Assembly: GCA_017548805.1 (NCBI GenBank)
Contig: JAFYZE010000288.1
Location: 1 to 7,174 of the forward strand
Direction: 5' to 3'
Source of the DNA: Bacteroidales bacterium
GTDB taxonomy: Bacteria > Bacteroidota > Bacteroidia > Bacteroidales > UBA932
DNA length: 7,174 nucleotides
Below are positions 1-6,496 of the stretch, piece after piece (position 1 is the first letter of the stretch; each line of letters begins with the position of its first letter). The notes beneath the pieces are model-generated. The model saw nothing but the letters and a program-made list of their open reading frames with translations, made no database searches and was not told the origin of the DNA. The position numbers and the translations under genes are program-made.

Positions 1-1233
1 GTCTTATTCATCGCTTCGGTCCTCCTGGCGCTCACTTCCTGTGGCACCACGGCCTCGCTCACGCAGGCTCCGGCTCAGAAGTACCAGGACGGAATCTACT
101 ATAGACCGCAGTCCCTGTCGCTCGACGCCCAGGCTGCGAAACTGACTGCCACTGACGACCTCATCGCCAGGACCAAGTCTTCCGCCGTGTTCGTGAAGAC
201 TGTCGGCAAGGTCGATACACTTGTCATCCCGGAGAACATGACCGCCAATATCAAGTTCAATCACAAGGACAGCACCACCACGGTGTCGCTCTATGACCTT
301 GATGACCTTAATTGGTATAGCTGGAACTACCCGTACTATTCCTGGTACGGCTACGGCAGCCCTTATTTCTGGGGCTCCCGCAGGTGGTACCGCAACATGT
401 ACTACGGCTTCTATTCACCTTTCTGGTACGATCCTTTCTGGTATGACCCGTTCTGGGGACCTTCCTGGAGCTTCGGCTGGTACGATCCGTTCTGGGGTCC
501 TTACTACAGTTTCGGCTTCGGTCCTTTCTGGTATGATCCCTGGTACTATGGTTACGCCGGATGGTACAGCCCGTTCTACGGCTATCCTTATTATTACGGA
601 GGTGGCGGCGGAGCATACTTCGGCTCCCGCTACCATGGCCACCAGATCGCTACCCGCGCTGACGTTACCAATATCTCCGCCAATCCCCGTGCAGGCGTAG
701 GACGAGTGGTCCGTACCGCAGGCAACGCTGCCTCATCCGGGAGTGCAACTCCCAATGCGTCCGCCGGCCGCATGACCACTGCGTCCCGCACCTCTTCGGA
801 TGCGGCCAGGACGGTCACCCGTTCCGTCCCTGCCGCCTCCCGCACCGCTTCCACGGCGGCACGCGCGGCTTCCGCCACGACGCGTTCTTCCTCGGCCGCA
901 GTCCGCGGATCCTCGGCATCGTCCGGCCGTGCAGCTTCCACCTCCGGCACATACCGCAGGTCCAATCCGGCGGGCGGCAGCTCCTCCGGCAGCTATTCCG
1001 GTTCCACCCGCAGCAGCTCCTCTTCCGGCAGCTATTCGGCTCCCAGCCGCAGCACTTCTTCCTCCGGCAGCTACAGCAGCGGCGCCAGCCGCAGCTCCGG
1101 CGGTGGCTTCAGCGGTGGCGGCTATAGCGGCGGTGGCGCCAGCCGTAGCGCCGGCAGCAGTTCCGGCGGTGGTTACAGCGGCGGCGGTGGCGGCGGTGCA
1201 AGCCGCAGTTCCGGTGGCGGCGGACGCCGATAG
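1..1233 (+). CDS. Aromatic-rich, Ser/Gly-tailed lipoprotein (5' end outside window)
   Basis: The frame is open from base 1, and the start codon lies upstream of the window; an internal GTG at 187 is not the start. The first visible residues are a hydrophobic signal-peptide core followed by a lipobox, LTSC, with the lipidated Cys encoded at 40-42. This predicts export and lipid anchoring. No acidic residues follow the Cys, so the Bacteroidota surface-export signal is not evident and a periplasm-facing anchor is possible. Residues 15-104 look like an ordinary folded segment. Residues 105-201 are just over half Trp, Tyr or Phe, with recurring WYDPFWGP-type motifs. Residues 240-325 are rich in Ala, Ser, Thr and Arg, and the rest is Ser/Gly/Arg low complexity ending GGGGRR. 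The downstream barrel gene lies 51 bases away on the same strand, so co-transcription is plausible. I do not recognise a characterised family. A structural or surface-layer-like envelope role is only a guess. Confidence 0.85.
   Translation, partial: VLFIASVLLALTSCGTTASLTQAPAQKYQDGIYYRPQSLSLDAQAAKLTATDDLIARTKSSAVFVKTVGKVDTLVIPENMTANIKFNHKDSTTTVSLYDLDDLNWYSWNYPYYSWYGYGSPYFWGSRRWYRNMYYGFYSPFWYDPFWYDPFWGPSWSFGWYDPFWGPYYSFGFGPFWYDPWYYGYAGWYSPFYGYPYYYGGGGGAYFGSRYHGHQIATRADVTNISANPRAGVGRVVRTAGNAASSGSATPNASAGRMTTASRTSSDAARTVTRSVPAASRTASTAARAASATTRSSSAAVRGSSASSGRAASTSGTYRRSNPAGGSSSGSYSGSTRSSSSSGSYSAPSRSTSSSGSYSSGASRSSGGGFSGGGYSGGGASRSAGSSSGGGYSGGGGGGASRSSGGGGRR
439..516 (+). repeat. Two 39-bp tandem repeats encoding 13-residue aromatic unit
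   Basis: Two adjacent 13-codon units (439-477 and 478-516) encode WYDPFWGPSWSFG and WYDPFWGPYYSFG. Partial copies flank them: FWYDP at 421-435 and GPFWYDP at 520-540. Of the codons that differ between the two copies, four are synonymous and two are changed, so the protein pattern seems better kept than the DNA. This suggests an old duplication held by selection on the aromatic motif rather than a recent slippage product. Confidence 0.8.
982..1098 (+). repeat. Three 39-bp tandem repeats encoding SSGSYS-type units
   Basis: Three consecutive 13-codon units (982-1020, 1021-1059, 1060-1098) encode SSGSYSGSTRSSS, SSGSYSAPSRSTS and SSGSYSSGASRSS. They degrade downstream into GGG(F/Y)SGGG and GASRS elements up to about 1215. 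Each unit carries Arg in a Ser/Gly background with a Tyr at fixed spacing. The 39-bp period equals that of the aromatic repeat earlier in the gene, although the sequences are unrelated. Confidence 0.8.
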
Positions 1234-1284
1234 CCCCGGGCCTTTGACCATCAGTTATTTGTTTATCTTATCCTGATTGACGAC

Positions 1285-3006
1285 ATGAAAAAGATTGCAT
1301 TGGCTGCGTTGCTGTCCTTCGCGGCGGCGGCAGCCGGAGCCCAGACCTTGTCCGAGGCTCTCTCATACGGAGTGAACGACTACTACGGAACGGCACGTTC
1401 CATCGCCCTCGGAGGCGCCATGACGGCGCTCGGCGGCGACCTGGGATCCATCGGGATCAATCCCGCCGGATCCGCCGTCGCACCCTATTCGCAGTTCACG
1501 ATCTCCCCGGGCATCACCATCATGAGCAATACTTCCGGCTATTCCACCCATTACTCGGAGGATTATACCGGATACCTTGACTACACTGCAAAGAAGTTCA
1601 ATATCCCCAACATCGGGGTTGCGCTGAACTTCGACAATTATGGCAACGGATCCCTCAAGAGTTTCACCCTAGGCTTCGTGTCCAACGCCACCAACCACTT
1701 CATGAACGACTTCGTCGGAAGCGGGATCAACGAGATGACCTCCCTCCTCGGCTCCTTTGCCGCAGGCGCTTCCCCTTATTCGCCCGAGTCGCTGATGAAC
1801 AGGGACAATTACTATTCGTCCTCCATTCCCTGGAATTACCTTACGGCATACCAGGGCGGAATGATTGCCGAGGCATACGACGAGTATGGCAATCCCATGG
1901 TGGATGCCGACGGCAACTATACCTATCTCGGCGCTACCGAGGGCATGTACCAGTTGTCTGACGGATCGTACGACATCCGCACCCAGGGAGCCCTGGACCA
2001 GTATTCCAGGGTCCAGACCTACGGCGCCAAGTACGACATGATCATGAATGCCGGCCTTAACTTCAACGACAGGTTCTTCCTCGGCTTCAACCTCGGCATG
2101 CCGGTAGCGACTTACCGCTACTCCGAGTATTTCCTCGAGGAAGCGGTCGACCCGTCACAGTTTGAGATTGAGTATGCCGACGGCGTGGTCACCAATTTCA
2201 GCCATGCCAAATACAATTATGCGCAGACTACGGATGTGTCCGGCATCTACGCCAAGGTCGGTTTCATCTGGGTCCCTGTCGGCGGCTTGAGGATAGGCGC
2301 GGCTTTCCAGACCCCGACGCTGTACACCATCACCGATTCCTGGACCGTTGACGCCTCTACGTATTTCACTTCCGCGAACTACGATACCTCGGCAGGCAGT
2401 CCCCGTAACGACTATACCTACAATCTCACCACTCCCTGGCGCTTCAACGCCGGCCTCGCCTATACTTTCGGCGGTTTCGGCCTTCTCAGCGCCGATTTCG
2501 AGATGGCGGATTACAGCAAGATGCGTTTCTCCGAGCGCGATTACTACGGCAGCGACTACTTCAGAGTCGAAAATGACGTCAACCGTTATTTCGCAGGCAA
2601 GGAGTATTCCGGACGCTTCGGCATTGAGGTCCGTCCCGTGCCTACGCTTTCACTCCGTGCCGGATATGCCCTGCGCACTTCGCCGCAGTACTACGCATTT
2701 GACAAGAACGGTGTGAAGTATACCGCCGGAGGCTTCATCAACTATTATGACGAGTTCGCTTCCGGAGCCAACGTGATCACATTCAAGGAAGCTTTCCCCG
2801 ACCTGGTGAGCACCTACTCCTGCGGTCTCGGTTATTCTTCCGACGGATCCTTCTTCTCCGACCTTGCAGTCCGCTACACCAAGTACGCGTCTGATTACTT
2901 CAATCCCTACGGAGACTACATCACCGGCGGTGACGAGTACCTCCCGGAGGTCGTCCAGACCCGCTCGCTGGCGGACATCGTGCTTACCCTCGGCTGGAGA
3001 TTCTAG
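1285..3006 (+). CDS. FadL/OmpP1/TodX-like outer-membrane beta-barrel protein
   Basis: This 573-residue protein has a clear signal peptide: MKK, then a hydrophobic Ala/Leu core, with probable cleavage around residues 19-20 (AGAQ). The mature N-terminus carries YGTARSIALGGAMTALGG followed by NPAG at residues 59-62, the motif expected where FadL-family proteins begin their N-terminal hatch. The rest shows alternating aromatic/polar strands rich in Tyr, Asn and Gly, such as the TPWRFNAGLAYTFGG strand. It ends in a terminal Phe (LGWRF), the usual signal for barrel insertion. FadL-family barrels move hydrophobic compounds across the outer membrane, and Bacteroidota relatives also include type IX secretion partners (PorV). 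I cannot tell the substrate from sequence. The start is chosen because it gives a complete signal peptide; there is no clear Shine-Dalgarno, as is normal in this phylum. It follows the lipoprotein gene by 51 bases, so the two may form an operon. Its stop overlaps the convergent WbqC gene. Confidence 0.82.
   Translation: MKKIALAALLSFAAAAAGAQTLSEALSYGVNDYYGTARSIALGGAMTALGGDLGSIGINPAGSAVAPYSQFTISPGITIMSNTSGYSTHYSEDYTGYLDYTAKKFNIPNIGVALNFDNYGNGSLKSFTLGFVSNATNHFMNDFVGSGINEMTSLLGSFAAGASPYSPESLMNRDNYYSSSIPWNYLTAYQGGMIAEAYDEYGNPMVDADGNYTYLGATEGMYQLSDGSYDIRTQGALDQYSRVQTYGAKYDMIMNAGLNFNDRFFLGFNLGMPVATYRYSEYFLEEAVDPSQFEIEYADGVVTNFSHAKYNYAQTTDVSGIYAKVGFIWVPVGGLRIGAAFQTPTLYTITDSWTVDASTYFTSANYDTSAGSPRNDYTYNLTTPWRFNAGLAYTFGGFGLLSADFEMADYSKMRFSERDYYGSDYFRVENDVNRYFAGKEYSGRFGIEVRPVPTLSLRAGYALRTSPQYYAFDKNGVKYTAGGFINYYDEFASGANVITFKEAFPDLVSTYSCGLGYSSDGSFFSDLAVRYTKYASDYFNPYGDYITGGDEYLPEVVQTRSLADIVLTLGWRF
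3003..3006. other. Shared CTAG: overlapping stop codons of convergent genes
   Basis: The palindrome CTAG provides TAG for the plus-strand barrel gene (3004-3006) and TAG for the minus-strand WbqC gene (complement of 3003-3005). The two genes overlap tail to tail by four bases, leaving no intergenic room for a terminator. Confidence 0.95.
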
Positions 3007-3659
3007 AGATTCTTGAGATAGAGTATCGCATCGGGACCTTCGTTGAAAAGGAGGTCCATGATGGAAAGATTTGGAACGAAGCCGTATTTCCTGGCGAAGA
3101 CCTGGAAATACGGCTTTTCCAGTGCCAGGTCCTTGAGAATGGTATTCGGGCGCTTCGGATGAATGGCCTCGCGCAGGTCCTCTCCGTATATGCCGGACCC
3201 GTCGGGAGTGAACTCCTCCGTGAAGCGGATGTCGGCGCGGATGCCGGTCTTGCCGAGGAAGAAGCGGAGGATGCCCAGGTTGAGCTCGAACAATGTCCTC
3301 GGCCTTTCTTCCAGCAGTCCGAAGAGCTCATCGCTGTAATGGTCGAAGTATGCCGAAGACTCGTACGCCGCCGAGATGGCCCTCTCTGTGCGGATGAGCC
3401 AGGGCGTTGACCAGTCCACCTCCACGTCGGTGATTTGCAGCTTCTGTGCGCTCTCGCCGTGCACGACGGGGAAGGACAGGCTCTGAACCCCGTCGGCGGC
3501 ATAATACCGGAAACGGTTCCTGTATGTCTGTTTCTTGTAGTGTTCGCACGCTTCGATCCATATGACCGAAGGCTTCACCTCGTCCGTGGACAGGGTGAAG
3601 CCTTCGGCTATCTTTGCAAAATACTCTACCGGAGGGAAGTATGCCGTCGAGAACAGCAT
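3003..3659 (-). CDS. WbqC-like family protein
   Basis: This 218-residue protein matches the WbqC-like family common in Bacteroidota. Visible hallmarks are the N-terminal STAYFPPVEYF, the HYKKQTYRNR motif at residues 40-49, a WLIRTERAISAAY...YFDHY segment in the middle, and the C-terminal stretch FVPNLSIMDLLFNEGPDA at residues 194-211. There is no signal peptide or membrane segment, so it should be cytoplasmic. The family is named after a gene in an O-antigen cluster; to my knowledge its reaction is not established. Its start codon lies only three bases after the lpxA stop, so it is almost certainly the last gene of the lpxD-lpxC-lpxA operon and probably translated by coupling. That position hints at a role in lipopolysaccharide or nucleotide-sugar chemistry, but this is inference from context. 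The length is normal and no damage is seen. Confidence 0.88.
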   Translation of the reverse strand: MLFSTAYFPPVEYFAKIAEGFTLSTDEVKPSVIWIEACEHYKKQTYRNRFRYYAADGVQSLSFPVVHGESAQKLQITDVEVDWSTPWLIRTERAISAAYESSAYFDHYSDELFGLLEERPRTLFELNLGILRFFLGKTGIRADIRFTEEFTPDGSGIYGEDLREAIHPKRPNTILKDLALEKPYFQVFARKYGFVPNLSIMDLLFNEGPDAILYLKNL

Positions 3660-3662
3660 AAG

Positions 3663-4475
3663 CTACCAGTCGAGACCCTTCTCGCGGGTGTCGCCGGGGC
3701 GGACGATGCCGCGCTTGGAGTTGCGGATGAAGTTGAGGATCGTGTCCTTCTCCTCGGAAGGAGGGAATCCGGCTTCCACGCGGGCGCAGCCGTCGCTGAT
3801 GTTGTTGCCCTGGAAATAGATGGTGTCGTAGATGTCCTTGATGTTGCGGATGACGTCGGAGTCAAATCCGCGGCGGCGCAGTCCGACGATATTCACGCCG
3901 ACATAGCAGATGGGTTCGCGTCCGCACAGTGTGTACGGCGGGATGTCCTTGCTGATCCTGAATCCGCCGCCGACCATCGCGTGCGTACCGACATGGCTGA
4001 ACTGGTGCGCCACGGTGCCTCCGCCGATGATGGCCCAGTCCTCGACGTCCGTCTCTCCCGCCAGGCCGACATAGCTGGTCAGGATGCAGTGGTTGCCGAT
4101 GCTGCAGTCGTGCGCGACATGGACATACGACATGATAAGGGTGTGGTCTCCGATGCGGGTCACGCCCTTGCCGCTGACCTTGGTGCCGCGGTTGATGGTG
4201 GCGCACTCGCGGATGGTGACATTGTCACCTATCTCGACATACGATACCTCGCCGTCGTACTTGAGGTCCTGGGGAATGGCGCCGACGACGGCTCCGGGGA
4301 AGATCTCGCAATTGCTGCCGATCTTCACATAGGAGAAAATGACGGCGTGGGGGTGGATCTTGCATCCGTCACCGATGGTGACGTTCTCGTCTATGTAGGC
4401 GAAAGGCCCGACTTCGACGCCGTCTCCGAGGATGGCGTTCGGGCTGATTATTGCTGTGGGATGGATCTTGTTCAT
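3663..4475 (-). CDS. lpxA: UDP-N-acetylglucosamine acyltransferase LpxA
   Basis: LpxA transfers a 3-hydroxyacyl chain from acyl carrier protein to the 3-OH of UDP-GlcNAc, the first step of lipid A synthesis, in the cytoplasm. The 270 residues show the left-handed beta-helix hexapeptide pattern (for example ILGDGV, VTIGDG, VKIGSN) over about residues 8-190, then the helical C-terminal domain (GVNIVGLRRRGFD onward). The catalytic His is His122 in VAHDC, equivalent to E. coli His125. His119, Asp70 in QDLKY and His157 in AHQF are also kept. The residue matching the E. coli acyl-length ruler Gly173 is Gly170, which suggests a long hydroxyacyl donor rather than the C10 chain selected where Met occupies this position. 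The ATG sits 27 bases after the lpxC stop; the gap shows no terminator. Full length and intact. Confidence 0.96.
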   Translation of the reverse strand: MNKIHPTAIISPNAILGDGVEVGPFAYIDENVTIGDGCKIHPHAVIFSYVKIGSNCEIFPGAVVGAIPQDLKYDGEVSYVEIGDNVTIRECATINRGTKVSGKGVTRIGDHTLIMSYVHVAHDCSIGNHCILTSYVGLAGETDVEDWAIIGGGTVAHQFSHVGTHAMVGGGFRISKDIPPYTLCGREPICYVGVNIVGLRRRGFDSDVIRNIKDIYDTIYFQGNNISDGCARVEAGFPPSEEKDTILNFIRNSKRGIVRPGDTREKGLDW

Positions 4476-4502
4476 TTGAATGATTGATGGTTACGCGGCT
4501 AC

Positions 4503-5411
4503 TTACTTCAAAATCAGTGCCTTCCTGATCTCCTTGGCCGCAATGGAGTTGATGGTGTGCCCCGGCTTGAAGGCGGTCACGCGTGCGTTGAGCCAACCGC
4601 CCGCAAGACGCAGGTCGCCGATGATGTCGAGCAGCTTGTGGCGGCCGCATTCGTCGGGGAAATGCAGCTTGAGATTGCTTAGGTAGCCGTTCTCCGTGGC
4701 CTTGAGGCTCGGAAGCCCGAGCAGGCCGCAGAGCTCGTCTATCTGCTGCTGGGACACCGGATGTTCGATGATGACTATGGCGTTGTTCACGTCGCCGCCC
4801 TTTACCAGGCCCTGGCGGGCGAGGAACTCTATCTCGTGGAAGAATACGAAGGTGCGGCAGGGGCCGATGGCGGAAGCGTAGTCCGTGTCAAGGTCCCAGC
4901 TGGCGCTCTGCACGCCCAGGACCTTGGACCCGAAATCGACCGTGATCTCTGTCGAGGGCTTGTCCGACGGCTCTATCCTGACCCACGCTCCACTCTTTTC
5001 GTCCTTGACTTCCACCGTGCTGCCGAGTTCGAGGAAACGGCGCTCAGCATCCTGCGCGACGATCCCGGCCTTGCGGAAAGCCTCGACGTAGGGGAGTGCG
5101 CTGCCGTCCAGGATGGGGACTTCGGCATTGTCGATGTGGATCTCGGCATTGTCGATGCCCATCCCCGTCAGGGCCGAGAGGATGTGCTCGACCGTGACTG
5201 CCGATGCCTCCCCGCACGAAAGGGTGGTGCTGCGCGCAGTGTTGGAGACATTCTCCGCCAGCGCCTCGACGCATGCGTCATCGAGGTCAGTCCTTATGAA
5301 ACGGATGCCCGTCCCTGCCGGTGCGGGCCATATGTACATGTGGGCGTACCGCCCGGTATGCAGGCCTTTCCCTTCGAAATAACAGGGATTTGCAATGGTA
5401 TTTTGTCTCAT
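4503..5411 (-). CDS. lpxC: UDP-3-O-acyl-N-acetylglucosamine deacetylase LpxC, stand-alone form
   Basis: LpxC is the zinc hydrolase that removes the acetyl group from UDP-3-O-acyl-GlcNAc, the committed step of lipid A synthesis. The visible active-site set is complete: Glu75-His76 in VEHILSAL, His258 and Asp262 in HKLLDIIGD (zinc ligands with His76), and His285 in KPGHTIN. Both repeated LpxC domains are present. The protein stops at residue 302, just after [12 protein letters not shown]. In familiar Bacteroidales such as Bacteroides, LpxC continues into a fused FabZ dehydratase domain giving about 460 residues. Here only 27 bases separate the stop from lpxA and no FabZ sequence remains, so this is a single-function enzyme. 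Its ATG overlaps the lpxD stop as ATGA (complement of 5408-5411), which suggests translational coupling. No frameshift is apparent. Confidence 0.96.
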   Translation of the reverse strand: MRQNTIANPCYFEGKGLHTGRYAHMYIWPAPAGTGIRFIRTDLDDACVEALAENVSNTARSTTLSCGEASAVTVEHILSALTGMGIDNAEIHIDNAEVPILDGSALPYVEAFRKAGIVAQDAERRFLELGSTVEVKDEKSGAWVRIEPSDKPSTEITVDFGSKVLGVQSASWDLDTDYASAIGPCRTFVFFHEIEFLARQGLVKGGDVNNAIVIIEHPVSQQQIDELCGLLGLPSLKATENGYLSNLKLHFPDECGRHKLLDIIGDLRLAGGWLNARVTAFKPGHTINSIAAKEIRKALILK

Positions 5412-6394
5412 TTTGCGTTCTGCTTGAAGATGGCGTAGCTGCGCATGTAGTTCTTGATGTCGATGGCGGGAGTGCCGAAGAGTTTCTGGCCGCTCTCCTT
5501 GACGTTGCCGATCACTCCGGCCTGCGCAGCTATGGTGGTGCCGTCGGCGATGGTGAGGTGGCCGACTATGCCGACCTGCCCGGCGATGATGCAGTTCTTG
5601 CCTATTTTGGTCGAGCCGGCTATGCCGCTCTGGGCGGCCATGACGGTATTGTCCCCGATCTGGACGTTGTGGGCGATCTGGCAGAGATTGTCGATCTTCA
5701 CTCCGTTGCCGATGATGGTGGACTCCATCTCGGCGCGGTCCACGGTGGTGTTGGCGCCGATCTCGACATCGTTGCCTATGATGACGTTGCCCAGATGCTC
5801 GATCTTCTCCCAGGTGCCGTCGGGCTGAGGGGCGTTGCCGAAGCCGTCGGAGCCGATGACGCAGTTGGCGTGGAGGATGACGTTGTCGCCGATGACCATG
5901 CCGGGATAGATCCTCACTCCGGGGTACAGGATGCAGCGCTTGCCGATGGTCGTCCCGTCGCCGATGTAGACGTTCTGGTAGACCCGGGTATAGTCACCGA
6001 TGCGGCATTTCCTGCCGATGTAGGAATAGCTGCCGACATAGACCTTCCTGCCAAGTTTTGCGGAAGGATAGACCAGGGATATGAGGCTGCGGTGATAGCG
6101 GAACTTGCTCTCATGCTCGCGTACGTACTTGAGAAGGTAGGCTACGGACGAATACGCGTCGTCGACGCGGATGAGCGTGGCCGGAACCGGCTCCTTGGGC
6201 ACGAAATCCTTGTTCACGATGATGGCCGAAGCCTTGGTCTCGTAAACGTAGTGCTCGTATTTGGGATTGGCGAAAAAGCAGAGTTTGCCGGGCTTTCCAT
6301 GCTCGATCTTTGCGAAGGAGGTGACCTTTTCGTCGGGGTTGCCGTCGACTGTGCCCTTCAGGATCCTGGCAAGTTCTTTCGTCGTGAATTCCAT
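5408..6394 (-). CDS. lpxD: UDP-3-O-(3-hydroxyacyl)glucosamine N-acyltransferase LpxD
   Basis: LpxD adds a second 3-hydroxyacyl chain to the free amine made by LpxC, giving UDP-2,3-diacylglucosamine in the cytoplasm. The 328 residues match the family in length and order: an N-terminal nucleotide-binding domain (about residues 1-100, with FFANPKY at 40-46), a hexapeptide-repeat beta-helix (about 106-310), and a short C-terminal helix ([15 protein letters not shown]). GSDGFG lies at residues 181-186, and the catalytic His is His242 in [11 protein letters not shown], matching E. coli His239. It is the first gene of the operon, even though its reaction follows LpxC. A -7-like box (TAACTTTG) lies about 20 bases upstream of the ATG, implying a short leader. 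The start is chosen by the family N-terminus ([12 protein letters not shown]); no Shine-Dalgarno is evident. It is divergent from rimP. Confidence 0.96.
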   Translation of the reverse strand: MEFTTKELARILKGTVDGNPDEKVTSFAKIEHGKPGKLCFFANPKYEHYVYETKASAIIVNKDFVPKEPVPATLIRVDDAYSSVAYLLKYVREHESKFRYHRSLISLVYPSAKLGRKVYVGSYSYIGRKCRIGDYTRVYQNVYIGDGTTIGKRCILYPGVRIYPGMVIGDNVILHANCVIGSDGFGNAPQPDGTWEKIEHLGNVIIGNDVEIGANTTVDRAEMESTIIGNGVKIDNLCQIAHNVQIGDNTVMAAQSGIAGSTKIGKNCIIAGQVGIVGHLTIADGTTIAAQAGVIGNVKESGQKLFGTPAIDIKNYMRSYAIFKQNAK

Positions 6395-6410
6395 GAGAAG
6401 TTTCCTTTGA

Positions 6411-6442
6411 TTTGCAAAGTTAACATTTTTTTTCTAATTTTG
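6411..6442 (+). promoter_or_regulatory. Putative rimP-nusA promoter (-33 TTTG / -7 TAATTTTG)
   Basis: TTTG at 6411-6414 and TAATTTTG at 6435-6442 both match Bacteroidota promoter elements, with a 20-base spacer, within the usual 19-21. The spacer contains an unbroken run of eight T (6426-6433). Transcription should start near 6447-6449, giving a leader of about 50 bases before the rimP ATG. Nothing else in 6395-6496 fits as well on this strand. Confidence 0.72.
6415..6422 (-). promoter_or_regulatory. Putative lpxD operon promoter (-7 box)
   Basis: Read on the minus strand, TAACTTTG is an exact match to the Bacteroidota -7 consensus TAnnTTTG. Transcription would start near 6408-6411, leaving a leader of roughly 15 bases before the lpxD ATG. 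At the expected -33 distance the minus strand reads about GACTGC, a poor match to TTTG, so the upstream element is weak or absent. The box shares the palindrome TTTGCAAA (6411-6418) with the -33 box of the opposing promoter. Confidence 0.6.
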
Positions 6443-6456
6443 CAGTCGTGAAAGAG

Positions 6457-6483
6457 ATAGGGGCCGGACGGTTCCTATTTTTT
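6457..6483 (+). terminator. Terminator-like hairpin in the rimP leader (possible attenuator)
   Basis: Bases 6457-6465 (ATAGGGGCC) pair with 6470-6478 (GGTTCCTAT) in a nine-pair stem containing two G-U wobbles, closed by the four-base loop GGAC. Bases 6478-6483 are a run of six T, and the purines before the stem could pair partly with it. This is the shape of an intrinsic terminator, yet it lies between the predicted rimP promoter and the rimP start codon, so it would act on the leader transcript. A role in attenuation of the rimP-nusA operon is inference. It could instead influence ribosome access, since it ends only about 14 bases before the ATG. Confidence 0.5.
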
Positions 6484-6496
6484 ATTGTGATTTACG

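Noticed and set aside
187..189. Internal GTG as the start of the lipoprotein gene
   Set aside because: The same frame is open to base 1 and upstream codons encode a hydrophobic signal core and lipobox, so the real start is before the window.
733..1276. Alternative frames on both strands through the Ser/Gly-rich tail (Ala/Gly/Pro-rich products)
   Set aside because: Low-complexity GC-rich DNA lacks stops in several frames. The chosen frame is continuous with the lipobox and has structured repeats.
1242..1284. Promoter or hairpin between the lipoprotein and barrel genes
   Set aside because: TTATTTG at 1255-1261 fails the TA of the -7 consensus, and the ATCAG/CTGAT inverted repeat has only five pairs with an 18-base loop; too weak to call.
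3034..3057. Inverted repeat GGACCT/AGGTCC near the convergent gene ends as a terminator
   Set aside because: Only six pairs with a 12-base loop, lies inside coding sequence for a conserved motif, and no T-run follows on either strand.
3435..4487. Plus-strand open frame (350 codons) opposite lpxA and part of the WbqC gene
   Set aside because: Same explanation: a mirror of the beta-helix repeat of LpxA in GC-rich codons, with no recognisable domain and no start signal.
5321..6451. Long plus-strand open frame (376 codons) opposite lpxD and the start of lpxC
   Set aside because: It is antisense to clear lpxD and lpxC genes; its Asp/Val/Gly/Ala-rich periodic sequence is the complement of hexapeptide-repeat codons and resembles no protein family.
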